64,000 nt of DNA from Bdellovibrio sp. qaytius (GTDB lineage Bacteria; Bdellovibrionota; Bdellovibrionia; Bdellovibrionales; Bdellovibrionaceae), in the NCBI GenBank assembly GCA_004011035.1, contig CP025734.1:186001-250000 (forward strand), written 5' to 3'. Below are positions 8,439 to 16,327 of this stretch, piece by piece. The notes under the pieces were generated by a model. The model did no database searches, was not told the DNA's origin, and saw only the letters and a list, made by a program, of their open reading frames with translations. Numbering within the stretch: position 1 is the first letter of the stretch; every line of letters begins with the position of its first letter. Made by a program: the position numbers and the translations under genes.

Positions 8439-9491
8439 ATGACATTGAACGACGTAACATATTTGTTTGAGCCTTCTAGCGACAAACTGCGCGAAGAAAC
8501 TTCGTCATCTTTGGCAGCGACTACGGCAAAAAAAATCTTAAATGATGTTATGCAGTTTCGACGCATCTCTAACCCGCATACAGCATGCGATGCATCGACT
8601 TGCCAACAGTGCGCATCACCTCATTTAGCTAAGATTGAACTTGCGGTTTCTCAAGGTCAGCCTGTTACGTTTGTTTTACCGGCTTTTCCGGGCAAGTCTC
8701 CAAATCCAGCCAAGGTTCTTGGGCCTTTGCCTGACATGGCCGAAAGATGTGCTCTTGAATTTTTACAGCACCTTTGTGATCGCATAAAACAATACTATTC
8801 ACCCGGCGGAAAAATCATTTTGTGTTCTGATGGTCGCGTATTTAGTGATGTTGTCGGTTTACGTGACGAAGACGTTACAAATTATCAGAATGAAATTTCT
8901 AAAATGATCGAAACACATGATTTGAATTCGATTTCTACGTTTAATCTTGAAGAGTTGTACAGCACCGTTGATTTTGATGAAATGCGAAACCATCTTATGC
9001 AACATTACGGAGAGCCTATCGAAAAACTAGAGGCTTCAGTTCATAGAGGCAAATCACCTGATAGCTCTGTTGAAGATCAAGAATCACATCGCTTGTATCT
9101 GGGTATCACACGCTTTTTAATTGAAGATGCTACATATCCTGGTCAAACAAAAAGTCGTTCAAGTTTACAAAAAGAAAGTCGCGTTCGAGCTTATGCCGTT
9201 ATTCAACGAAGCAAAGCCTGGGGTGATTTAGTTGAAGATAAATTTCCTGATGCTGTTCGATTATCAATTCATCCACAAAGCTGTGGCTCAGCAAAGTTAG
9301 GAATTCGTCTTATCGAACCTGATAATTGGGCGACACCTTGGCACGGCGTTGCTGTTTTAGTGCGTGGGCGATACATGCTGTTAAAGCGCGCCCATGCTGA
9401 ATCAATTGGTGCTCAACTGGTTATGCGCTTCGGTCGACCAAGCCATTATGTTTTAAAAAATAATTCGCAAGAGGTTAAAAATGAAATATAA
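8439..9491 (+). CDS. Isonitrile synthase (PvcA/IsnA/DIT1 family)
   Basis: 350 residues matching the DIT1_PvcA family, which turns the amino group of tyrosine or tryptophan into an isonitrile using ribulose 5-phosphate as carbon source. Seen in order: a Cys cluster (C50, C55, C58) before the first core strand, the hallmark PAFPGKSPNPAKVLGPLPD (81-99), YSPGGKIILCSDGRVFSD (120-137), and near the C-terminus the SIHPQSCGSAKLGIRL and WATPWHGVA segments with a final GRPSHY. AAGGGG precedes the ATG. It overlaps the oxygenase gene by 11 bases; the three-gene set fits an isonitrile natural-product pathway. The amino-acid substrate (Tyr or Trp) cannot be told. Confidence 0.9.
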   Translation: MTLNDVTYLFEPSSDKLREETSSSLAATTAKKILNDVMQFRRISNPHTACDASTCQQCASPHLAKIELAVSQGQPVTFVLPAFPGKSPNPAKVLGPLPDMAERCALEFLQHLCDRIKQYYSPGGKIILCSDGRVFSDVVGLRDEDVTNYQNEISKMIETHDLNSISTFNLEELYSTVDFDEMRNHLMQHYGEPIEKLEASVHRGKSPDSSVEDQESHRLYLGITRFLIEDATYPGQTKSRSSLQKESRVRAYAVIQRSKAWGDLVEDKFPDAVRLSIHPQSCGSAKLGIRLIEPDNWATPWHGVAVLVRGRYMLLKRAHAESIGAQLVMRFGRPSHYVLKNNSQEVKNEI

Positions 9492-10317
9492 AATCACACC
9501 TAATAAACCGTTCGGCGTAATTGTTGAAGCCCTTGATGTGACTTGCGATATACATGATGTTGACGTAAATGTGCTTCGTGAATTGGTTTGGAATGAACGC
9601 CTGCTAGTTCTTAGAGGGTTTCGCACATTTGCACAAGCTAACGATTTTTCAAATTACTGTGAACGCTGGGGTGAAATCAGCGTCTGGCCCTTTGGTAAAA
9701 TTCTTGAACTTATTGAACACAATAATCCTGAAGATCATATTTTTGATAATAACTACGTGCCCCTTCATTGGGATGGAATGTATCGCCCACAGGTGCCAGA
9801 GTTTCAACTTTTTCATTGTGTTAAAGCACCCAAATCTGGACAAGGTGGGCGCACGACTTTTTCAAATACAGTGAAGGCTTTAGATAATGCACCTACAGAA
9901 TTAAAAAATCTTTGGAAAAAAGTGACAGGCCATTATCAAAGAAAGATGGAGTTTTACGATAGCACAACGGTGTCTCCGATTATTGATACACACCCTTTAA
10001 GAAATTTTTCAGTAATTCGCTATAACGAACCGCCAAGTGCGGGGTTTGGTCAGTTTTTAAATCCGCCAACGCTTAAATTTACTGGTGTAAGTGATGAAGA
10101 GGTTTCTGAGTTTCATCAAACTTTGCGTGAAACATTATATTCTGCAGAAAATTATTATGCCCACGAATGGCAAGAAGGCGATTTAGTTGTCGCAGATAAT
10201 TTTTCACTCTTACATGGCCGTGAAGGTTTTGAAACCAAGGCACCTCGTCATCTTAGACGTGTGCATGTGTTAAGTAATCCTCCATTAGATAACCCAAGAT
10301 TGCAGAATTACAAATGA
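9481..10317 (+). CDS. Fe(II)/2-oxoglutarate-dependent oxygenase (TauD/PvcB-like)
   Basis: 278 residues of the TauD/TfdA superfamily. The iron facial triad is visible as H96-x-D98 (PLHWDGMYRP) and H245 (NFSLLHGREGF), followed by the 2-oxoglutarate-binding Arg at 259/260 (HLRRVHVLSN). The partner of isonitrile synthases (PvcB/IsnB) is this kind of enzyme; it desaturates or decarboxylates the amino-acid isonitrile to give vinyl isonitriles. The overlap with the synthase gene (11 bases) and with the next gene (ATGA) indicates translational coupling. Product type is inferred from family; substrate specificity is not visible. Confidence 0.9.
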   Translation: MKYKITPNKPFGVIVEALDVTCDIHDVDVNVLRELVWNERLLVLRGFRTFAQANDFSNYCERWGEISVWPFGKILELIEHNNPEDHIFDNNYVPLHWDGMYRPQVPEFQLFHCVKAPKSGQGGRTTFSNTVKALDNAPTELKNLWKKVTGHYQRKMEFYDSTTVSPIIDTHPLRNFSVIRYNEPPSAGFGQFLNPPTLKFTGVSDEEVSEFHQTLRETLYSAENYYAHEWQEGDLVVADNFSLLHGREGFETKAPRHLRRVHVLSNPPLDNPRLQNYK

Positions 10318-11756
10318 GTGCGCAAGAAGTTGATATTGTTGTCGTTGGAGCTGGGCCAGTGGGGCTTATGTGTGCTTACTTAGCTCAGCATTGTGGTTTA
10401 AGTACTGCAATTATTGATAAGTCTGATAAACCTTTAGCTGTTGGCCGGGCTGATGCTTTAAATGCACGAACGTTACAGCTTCTTGAAGTGGCCAATTTAT
10501 TTGATGAGTTATATCCTTTAGGTAAGCCGTGTAACACAAGTTCAGTCTGGGCTGACGGTAAATTTATTTCACGTCAATCAACATGGTGGGATAGTTTAGA
10601 AGGTTGTTTTCACAAACACTTTTTGATGCTTGGGCAATCGTTTGTAGAAAATCTTTTAGACAGTAAACTTAAAAAAACAGAATCAGCCGTGAAACGTTCA
10701 ACATCAGTTATGAATGTTGAAATCAATGCCGATAAATGTTTAACAACACTGTCTAATGGCGAGACGATTAAATCTAGCTATGTGATTGGGGCCGACGGAT
10801 CACGTTCATTTGTGCGTGATCATTTTAAAGTTGGGTTTGAAATTGTTCGTCCACAAATTGTTTGGGCTGTCATTGATGGCATTGTTGAAACTGATTTTGA
10901 AAAAGTTCCTGAAATTATTGTCTTTCAAGCTGAAACTTCTGATGTGGCCTGGATTCCTAGAGAAGGTAACATCGATCGCTTTTACATTCGCATGGACACT
11001 AAAGATTTTTCTTTTGAAGACGCGTTAGAAAAAATTAATCGTGCTATACGCCCTCACACTTTAAAATTTAAAGAAGTGGTGTGGTTTTCACAATTTTCTG
11101 TCAAAGAATCTGTAGCCGAAAAATTTTTCGTCGAAGATCGCGTGTTTTTGACAGGTGATGCTAGTCATGTTCATTCAGTTAATGGTGGCCAAGGTTTAAA
11201 TACGGGTCTGGCTGATGCTTTTAATCTGATGTGGAAGCTAAACATGGTTTTAAAACATGGGGCCTCGACAGATTTATTACACAGTTTTGAAGGCGAACGT
11301 AAACCCGTAGCTCAAAGCGTGATTGAATCATCAGGTGAACTTGTGCGCTCGACAAAGTATTCACAAAACGGAACGCATGCGCAGGATTATGTAAACATCG
11401 TGCAAAAGCGAGCTGGCAATATCACAGGGATGGGCATTCGTTACGGTGAGCTTGGTCTTCGTGGTACTAGGCTTTATGATCTTGAAATTTTTTGCGGCCC
11501 TCTTAAAACTAGAATTTATTCACTTTTAGATTATGCTCGATATACGCTACTTATTTTTAGTGATGATAAAATTAATCTCAATTTACCTGAATATGTAAAT
11601 ATCATTCAAATTAAGTCACATAAAAATCAAAGTGATTATTGGACCAAAGAATCGCCTTACTACAATCAGGCGATTCTTGTTAGACCTGATTCATATATTG
11701 AAACGTCGGTGACTGTAGATAAGATTGAATCTTTGTTAACTCATTTTTTAAACTAA
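10314..11756 (+). CDS. FAD-dependent monooxygenase (PheA/TfdB, aromatic hydroxylase type)
   Basis: 480 residues. Dinucleotide-binding GAGPVG at 12-17, DG motif in VIGADGSRSFVRDHF, and GD motif GDASHVHSVNGGQGLNTGLADA starting at about 281, the layout of class A flavin hydroxylases. The C-terminal third (about 370-480) is the thioredoxin-like extension found in the phenol-hydroxylase branch. Overlap of four bases with the oxygenase gene puts it in the isonitrile operon, where it may hydroxylate the aromatic ring or tailor the isonitrile. The Pseudomonas pvc cluster also has a flavin hydroxylase, but of the unrelated HpaB family, so this would be a different chemistry. Confidence 0.88.
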   Translation: MSAQEVDIVVVGAGPVGLMCAYLAQHCGLSTAIIDKSDKPLAVGRADALNARTLQLLEVANLFDELYPLGKPCNTSSVWADGKFISRQSTWWDSLEGCFHKHFLMLGQSFVENLLDSKLKKTESAVKRSTSVMNVEINADKCLTTLSNGETIKSSYVIGADGSRSFVRDHFKVGFEIVRPQIVWAVIDGIVETDFEKVPEIIVFQAETSDVAWIPREGNIDRFYIRMDTKDFSFEDALEKINRAIRPHTLKFKEVVWFSQFSVKESVAEKFFVEDRVFLTGDASHVHSVNGGQGLNTGLADAFNLMWKLNMVLKHGASTDLLHSFEGERKPVAQSVIESSGELVRSTKYSQNGTHAQDYVNIVQKRAGNITGMGIRYGELGLRGTRLYDLEIFCGPLKTRIYSLLDYARYTLLIFSDDKINLNLPEYVNIIQIKSHKNQSDYWTKESPYYNQAILVRPDSYIETSVTVDKIESLLTHFLN

Positions 11757-12898
11757 AGATCAAAAAATTTTAAGATCTCGGCTTTGCGATTCAAAGTATC
11801 TTGGTGACCAATTTGAATCAGAGAACATAAATACTCTGGTTCAAAAGCAAGATAACTTAAAAGATCAGAACCTTTATTTTCTGATACACCAATTCCGCGC
11901 AGTAAATAAGAAAATGTCATGGGCATTCGTGAAAGCTCGTTCGCAGGTGCGTGTATAACTTCAGACAGAGGGGCTAAATTTAAAATAGGAATTTCTCTAA
12001 GATGATCGGGTTGGCTGGCTTTAGCTTCTGCGCTCATCACGGCAACACCTCGATTGACTCTGGCTATGCGCTCAAGGTCACTATCAAGAGAATCTAAAAA
12101 TAGTCCGCTTAATATTGTGCCTACGATTTCTCCCAAGGTAATTCCCTCACTGGCTGCGCGGGGTGTTTGTGGAAGCGGAAGACCCTGTCTGCGATTACCA
12201 ATCACCAGTAATTTTTCTGCGCCTAAGTGAATAGCGGCACTTAAAGGGCTATTCAAGCGAACCATTCCATCACCAAAATAAGATTCACCGATGCGAACGG
12301 GAGGAAAAAAAATAGGTATAGCTGAGGAGGCTAATACATGTTCGGCAGAAATTAATGTGCGTAAACTTTTTCGATTAAGTATATTCCAATCGTTAATATT
12401 TTCATGGCCATTGTAAAAGGCCACAGACTGGCCGGTGCGATAGTCAGTAGCACAGACCGAAATAGCGTGAAAAAGATTGTTCTGAATATTTTCATTCAAC
12501 GCTTTGAAGTTGATCTTGCTTTTTATAAGTTCGGCTAATGGAGAAGTATCAAGCAAATAAGTAATTTGATTTTTTTTGATGCCGCCAGAACTGCGATCTC
12601 GAATCCAGCGATAGGCAATTTTAGTAAATGAAAGGGGTCCTACTTTGAAAATCTGTTCTGCGGTTAAGGACGACCAAGTTTCAACCATGCGTCGAGTGAC
12701 GGCTTCAAAGTTTTCACTTTGGCTGGCTAACCAAGTTCCGTTAAGTGCCCCAGCAGAAAACCCCGAAATAATGGCAAAAGGGTTTTTTTCAAAACCAGTA
12801 ATTTCAGCGATGGCCCGCAATACACCGACTTGATATGCAGCTCGCGCTCCGCCACCAGTAAGAACTAATCCCAGTTTTTTTTCAGGTGTTATGCCCAT
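11753..12898 (-). CDS. Patatin-like phospholipase
   Basis: 381 residues. Oxyanion loop GGGARAAYQVG (15-25), nucleophile S48 in GFSAG (46-50), and catalytic Asp D210 in YFGDGMVRL give the Ser-Asp dyad of patatin lipases. These cleave acyl chains from phospholipids; bacterial members can be secreted toxins or housekeeping lipases. No signal peptide is visible, so the enzyme is probably cytoplasmic or exported otherwise. The C-terminal 130 residues are an extension of unknown role. Its stop overlaps the convergent monooxygenase stop by four bases. The upstream region holds two small palindromes shared with the divergent hydrolase. Confidence 0.9.
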   Translation of the reverse strand: MGITPEKKLGLVLTGGGARAAYQVGVLRAIAEITGFEKNPFAIISGFSAGALNGTWLASQSENFEAVTRRMVETWSSLTAEQIFKVGPLSFTKIAYRWIRDRSSGGIKKNQITYLLDTSPLAELIKSKINFKALNENIQNNLFHAISVCATDYRTGQSVAFYNGHENINDWNILNRKSLRTLISAEHVLASSAIPIFFPPVRIGESYFGDGMVRLNSPLSAAIHLGAEKLLVIGNRRQGLPLPQTPRAASEGITLGEIVGTILSGLFLDSLDSDLERIARVNRGVAVMSAEAKASQPDHLREIPILNLAPLSEVIHAPANELSRMPMTFSYLLRGIGVSENKGSDLLSYLAFEPEYLCSLIQIGHQDTLNRKAEILKFFDL

Positions 12899-12914
12899 AG
12901 TTTGATAGAAGCAA

Positions 12915-12957
12915 CTGGCATACCAGTATGTGCATCGGTATGCGTACCGATATGCAC
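12915..12957. promoter_or_regulatory. Paired palindromes in a divergent promoter region
   Basis: Between the patatin and hydrolase starts there is a small palindrome CTGGCATACCAG (12915-12926), then a larger imperfect one, GTGCAT-CGGTA-TGCG-TACCG-AT-ATGCAC (12930-12957), with 5- and 6-bp arms and a two-base bulge. Both share GGTATG/CATACC cores. They could be operators for one regulator or an RNA hairpin in the hydrolase leader. No regulator gene is adjacent. Confidence 0.4.
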
Positions 12958-12996
12958 CAAGTCAAGACACGAAAAACAAAGCGTGTAGGATGTCGT

Positions 12997-13806
12997 ATGA
13001 CCATTTTATCTGTTGCAATAAGAGTTCTGGTTTTTTTAATCGTGGCGGGAGCTGCGCTTCTTTATTATTTCCAATCAAAACTTTTGTTTTATCCCGCAAA
13101 GCTTGAGAAAAATTTTGCATTTAGTTTTTCGTTACCTCACGAAGAAAAATTTATTTCTTATAATAAAGAAACTTTGCACGGCCTTTTGTTTAAAGCTAAT
13201 AAGCCCAAAGCGCGTATGATGTATTTTCATGGAAATCGCGGCGCACTCGATAAATGGGGACAAGTGGGTGCGGACCTGAGCGAAAAGCTGAACTGTGATA
13301 TTTTTATATTAGACCATCCAGGCTTTGGCAAATCTACGGGGTCTTTACCGACAAGTGAAAAAGAACTTTATGAAAGTGCAGATGCTGCATTTGCTGAGTT
13401 TATTGCATCAACAGATAAAACTCTGCCGATTATACTTTATGGTCGTAGTCTTGGATCAGCGTTGGCTTCTTACTTGGCTTCAAAAAACAAAGTTCAAGCG
13501 CTGATTTTAGAAACGCCTTACTTAAGTATAAAGGCTATGGCTAAAGTGCTATTTCCGTTCGTGCCTTCATTCTTCGTTCATTATGATTTAGATAATGCAA
13601 AAAATATTCAAGGCTTAAATATTCCTATTTTAATTCTTCATGGTACTGGTGATACAGTTGTTCCATATATTCAAGGAAAAGAGCTAGCGGCGCTAAACTC
13701 TAATGCAGAGTTTATTACTATTGATGATGGCAACCACAATACTTTAGCAAACTACCCTTTATACTGGAATGCTGTTGAAAATTTTGTCGCTAAAATTTCT
13801 TTATAG
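12997..13806 (+). CDS. Membrane-anchored alpha/beta hydrolase
   Basis: 269 residues from the ATG at 12997, chosen because AGGA lies six bases upstream and the protein then opens with an N-terminal membrane anchor (about 4-25). An in-frame upstream ATG at 12928 lies within the palindromic leader and has no ribosome site. The fold is alpha/beta hydrolase: YFHGNRG oxyanion loop, DHPGFGKS, nucleophile serine in YGRSLGSALA, acid in LHGTGDTVVP, His in DGNHNTL. It resembles the BEM46/YqkD-type hydrolases, which are membrane tethered with unknown substrate. The next gene starts 17 bases after the stop. Confidence 0.85.
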   Translation: MTILSVAIRVLVFLIVAGAALLYYFQSKLLFYPAKLEKNFAFSFSLPHEEKFISYNKETLHGLLFKANKPKARMMYFHGNRGALDKWGQVGADLSEKLNCDIFILDHPGFGKSTGSLPTSEKELYESADAAFAEFIASTDKTLPIILYGRSLGSALASYLASKNKVQALILETPYLSIKAMAKVLFPFVPSFFVHYDLDNAKNIQGLNIPILILHGTGDTVVPYIQGKELAALNSNAEFITIDDGNHNTLANYPLYWNAVENFVAKISL

Positions 13807-13823
13807 AATGAAATGGAAAAAAA

Positions 13824-14429
13824 ATGAAAAATTTATTTGTATCTGCAGTATTGGGATTTTTATTTTTATCAAGCTGCGCTGTCGGCCCACTTGTAAGTCA
13901 CGAAACAGCCAGAACTGTTGGAAACTCTAAATCAGAATTAATCGCAGGCGGCGGCCAAGCGGGTTTTGTGGCTAAGTGGAACTATGGCTTAACTGAAAAT
14001 TTAGATTTCGGTGTTCATTGGGAAAGCTTAAGCCTTGGCATCAGAGCCAAATACGCATTTATAAATAATAAAGAAGCTGGGTGGTCTTTCGCCACAGCGT
14101 TGGGTACGGGCGAATCCATTGGCGGCAGTCATTACTACGGTGATATTATGGGAAGTTACTTAGATGAAAAATGGGAGCCCTATACGATAGTTCGCGTAGT
14201 TCATGTTAAAACTGATCCGATTGATTTTAAAGATGAAGACACGGGACAAATTGGATTCACTATAGATAAAGCAGAATATGATTATGGCCAATTTATTCTG
14301 GGCACTAGATACTTGTTCACGCATCAGTGGTTTTTGTCAGTTGAGGCGTCTTCGATTTTTACAATTTCGTCTGGCGTTAAGATCGAAAAAAACTTATTTG
14401 CTGGCGCTTCATTTGGGTATAAATTTTAA
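13824..14429 (+). CDS. Lipoprotein with outer-membrane beta-barrel-like body
   Basis: 201 residues with a lipoprotein signal: MKNL, hydrophobic core, and lipobox LSSC with the lipidated C18. The mature part alternates polar and hydrophobic residues (WNYGLTENLDFGVHWES, LGIRAKYAFI, EPYTIVRVVHV) and ends in F, features of small beta-barrel or beta-sandwich outer-membrane proteins. No family recognised. It lies between the hydrolase and the DUF4337 gene with gaps of 17 and 20 bases, so the three may form one operon concerned with the envelope. Confidence 0.65.
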   Translation: MKNLFVSAVLGFLFLSSCAVGPLVSHETARTVGNSKSELIAGGGQAGFVAKWNYGLTENLDFGVHWESLSLGIRAKYAFINNKEAGWSFATALGTGESIGGSHYYGDIMGSYLDEKWEPYTIVRVVHVKTDPIDFKDEDTGQIGFTIDKAEYDYGQFILGTRYLFTHQWFLSVEASSIFTISSGVKIEKNLFAGASFGYKF

Positions 14430-14449
14430 AACAGGAGATATCATTTAAA

Positions 14450-15049
14450 ATGAGCGAAGTTTCAGAAAAAATTGCCGAACAATTAGAATCAGAATCTAGA
14501 TCAAAGCTAAACAGTATTATTGCGGTGTTAGTTGCCGTGTGTGCTTCGTTCATGGCGATTTATGGTATTAAAGACAACAATATTGTACAGGCTATGTCGC
14601 AAGCTCAGGCTCGCGGGGTAGATTCTTGGTCTTATTTTCAGGCAAAAAGCACCAAGCAAAACATGACCGAAAATCAAGTGGCTCAGTTAGAACTTCTGCT
14701 GTCGATAAATGAAAATGCTAAAGATGCAGTAAAACAAAAAATTACCGTTCAGATTCAAGACGCCAAAGCTCGCGTTCAAAAATATGAAACAGAAAAAAAT
14801 CAAATCAAAGAGCAGGCTGAATCTTATCAGAAAGAGTACGATGACTTAAATATTCATGATGACCAATTCGATTTGGCCGAGGCGTTGATTTCGCTGGGTC
14901 TTGCTATTTTTGGTATTACAGCTTTAACACAAAAGAAGCCGCTCTTTTATTTTGGTGCTGTATTAAGTGCTATCGGTATTTTGTTCGGGCTTGCGGGCTT
15001 TTTAGGTTGGGGTATTCACCCTGAATGGTTGACTAAAATATTGGGATAA
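14450..15049 (+). CDS. DUF4337 membrane protein
   Basis: 199 residues. The pattern matches DUF4337: a helix of N-terminal charged residues, membrane segment (about 24-43, IIAVLVAVCASFMAIYGIKD), a soluble coiled-coil stretch with DSWSYFQAKSTKQNM (a family hallmark), then two further membrane segments (about 142-160 and 165-190). Function is unknown. ACAGGAG lies 14 bases before the ATG. The plus-strand message has only a weak T-run after the following hairpin. Confidence 0.82.
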   Translation: MSEVSEKIAEQLESESRSKLNSIIAVLVAVCASFMAIYGIKDNNIVQAMSQAQARGVDSWSYFQAKSTKQNMTENQVAQLELLLSINENAKDAVKQKITVQIQDAKARVQKYETEKNQIKEQAESYQKEYDDLNIHDDQFDLAEALISLGLAIFGITALTQKKPLFYFGAVLSAIGILFGLAGFLGWGIHPEWLTKILG

Positions 15050-15050
15050 C

Positions 15051-15088
15051 AAAAAAGAAAAAAGCCCGGTCACTCTTGCCAGGCTTTT
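15051..15088 (-). terminator. Rho-independent terminator for a minus-strand small transcript
   Basis: Read on the minus strand, AAAAGCC (15088-15082) pairs with GGCTTTT (15066-15060), with a further inner CC/GG pairing, followed by a T-rich tract (complement of 15051-15060). On the plus strand the tail is poor in T. This orientation implies a minus-strand transcript ending here, and the small ORF at 15119-15190 is the only candidate. Confidence 0.65.
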
Positions 15089-15118
15089 CTTATTCCGAAT
15101 TAATCGATCAGGATGCTA

Positions 15119-15190
15119 TTATTGTGGTGGCGCAGTGCCGGGAAGATTTTTTAATTCCAATCTAACATAATGTCTTCGGATAATATTCAT
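15119..15190 (-). CDS. Putative 23-residue micropeptide
   Basis: A very short ORF with an ideal ribosome site: GGAGGA, seven bases, ATG at 15190-15188. The peptide opens MNIIRRHY, is basic in its first half and ends NLPGTAPPQ. It is followed 30 bases later by a good minus-strand terminator. The frame stays open upstream to another ATG at 15253, which would give 44 residues, but that start has no ribosome site. Evidence for expression is the SD/terminator pair only. It could be a leader peptide, a toxin or signalling peptide, or part of a small regulatory RNA. Confidence 0.45.
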   Translation of the reverse strand: MNIIRRHYVRLELKNLPGTAPPQ

Positions 15191-15448
15191 GACAACGTCC
15201 TCCAAAAAGTGTTTACCTGCAAGAGTTTCGAACCTCTTAACCCTAGCCCTCATTTCAATGAAGCTACTAGCGGCAGATACTTACTATTCGGTGCAATTCT
15301 TAAGAGCTAAATTGGTCAATTTGAGATTTCGGTTTATTCTCAGCTTGAGACTTGCTAAGTTATTGAAAAGTGCTGGCGTTTCAGAGACTAAAATAAATAT
15401 TTTTTTCTGTCTTGATTTTCACACTTGTTTACAGAATTAGGGGTAGCT

Positions 15449-16327
15449 ATGGCATGGCAGCAAGCAGATAAAGACAACTGGTCTAAGCAGCAGGATATCA
15501 AACGCTCTTATCAAGACGAAGTTGTGGGTAAAATTTTAGAATTAAAATCAGATTTTGAAATTACTCAATACGGCTCACTTTCAATTAACCCAGAACGCTA
15601 TCCCTTATTTATCATTCGTTCAAAAAATTTGAGTGCATCTAAAAAAACAGTTTTAATAACAGGTGGAGTGCACGGCTATGAAACGAGCGGTGTACATGGT
15701 GCTTTAGGTTTTTTAAAAACAGTGGCAAAAGCTTATGAAAGCGATTTTAACTTTGTCTGCGCACCTTGCATCAGCCCGTGGGCGTATGAAACTGTTAATC
15801 GCTGGAATTCTAAAGCGATTGATCCAAATCGTTCGTTTCGTGAAAATAGCCCTGCCGAAGAGTGCGAACTTTTTTTAAAAGCGACTGTTGGTTTAAATCC
15901 ATTTGTGCATATTGATTTACATGAAACAACTGACACAGATAACACGATTTTTAGACCAGCACTTGAAAAACGCGATGGGATTACAATTCCATTTTCACCA
16001 ATCCCTGATGGATTTTATTTAGTAGGTGATACTGATAACCCGCAGCCTGAATTTCAAAAGGCCATGATAGATGCAGTTCAAAAAATAACACACATTGCTT
16101 TACCAGATGAAAACGGTTTGCTTCTTGGTGACAAGGTTGAACAAGACGGTGTTATTAATTATCCGGTTAAGAAGTTATTTTTATGTGCCGGAGCTTTTAA
16201 CCCGCAATACTGTACAACAACAGAAGTTTATCCTGATAGCCCAAAGGTGACGGATCAAATTTGTATTGATGCACAAATTGCAGCGATCACCAGCGGGTTA
16301 GACTTCGTTCATTCTATTACTTTTTAA
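15449..16327 (+). CDS. M14-family zinc carboxypeptidase / desuccinylase-like protein
   Basis: 292 residues from the ATG at 15449, which has AGGGG five bases upstream; an in-frame TTG at 15425 would add eight residues. Zinc ligands follow the M14 plan: GGVHGYETSG (H-x-x-E) near residues 81-90 and HIDLHET (third His) near 161-167. The substrate Asn/Arg region DPNRSFRE is also present. Members include carboxypeptidases and succinylglutamate desuccinylase/aspartoacylase-type enzymes. The short length and absence of a signal peptide suggest a cytoplasmic enzyme. It overlaps the convergent catalase-fold gene by 11 bases. Confidence 0.85.
   Translation: MAWQQADKDNWSKQQDIKRSYQDEVVGKILELKSDFEITQYGSLSINPERYPLFIIRSKNLSASKKTVLITGGVHGYETSGVHGALGFLKTVAKAYESDFNFVCAPCISPWAYETVNRWNSKAIDPNRSFRENSPAEECELFLKATVGLNPFVHIDLHETTDTDNTIFRPALEKRDGITIPFSPIPDGFYLVGDTDNPQPEFQKAMIDAVQKITHIALPDENGLLLGDKVEQDGVINYPVKKLFLCAGAFNPQYCTTTEVYPDSPKVTDQICIDAQIAAITSGLDFVHSITF

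Noticed and set aside
10314-11756. Naming the FAD monooxygenase as PvcC.
   Set aside because: PvcC belongs to the HpaB family, whereas this protein has the PheA/TfdB layout with GAGPVG and GD motifs.
15215-15235. GTTTCGAACC and its complement GGTTCGAAAC, similar to a tRNA T-loop.
   Set aside because: No acceptor stem, D-loop or anticodon arm could be found around it on either strand.
15189-15440. An 83-codon plus-strand frame in the 15.1-15.4 kb gap.
   Set aside because: It is antisense to the micropeptide region, has no ribosome site, and its amino acids are not protein-like. The minus-strand SD and terminator explain the area better.
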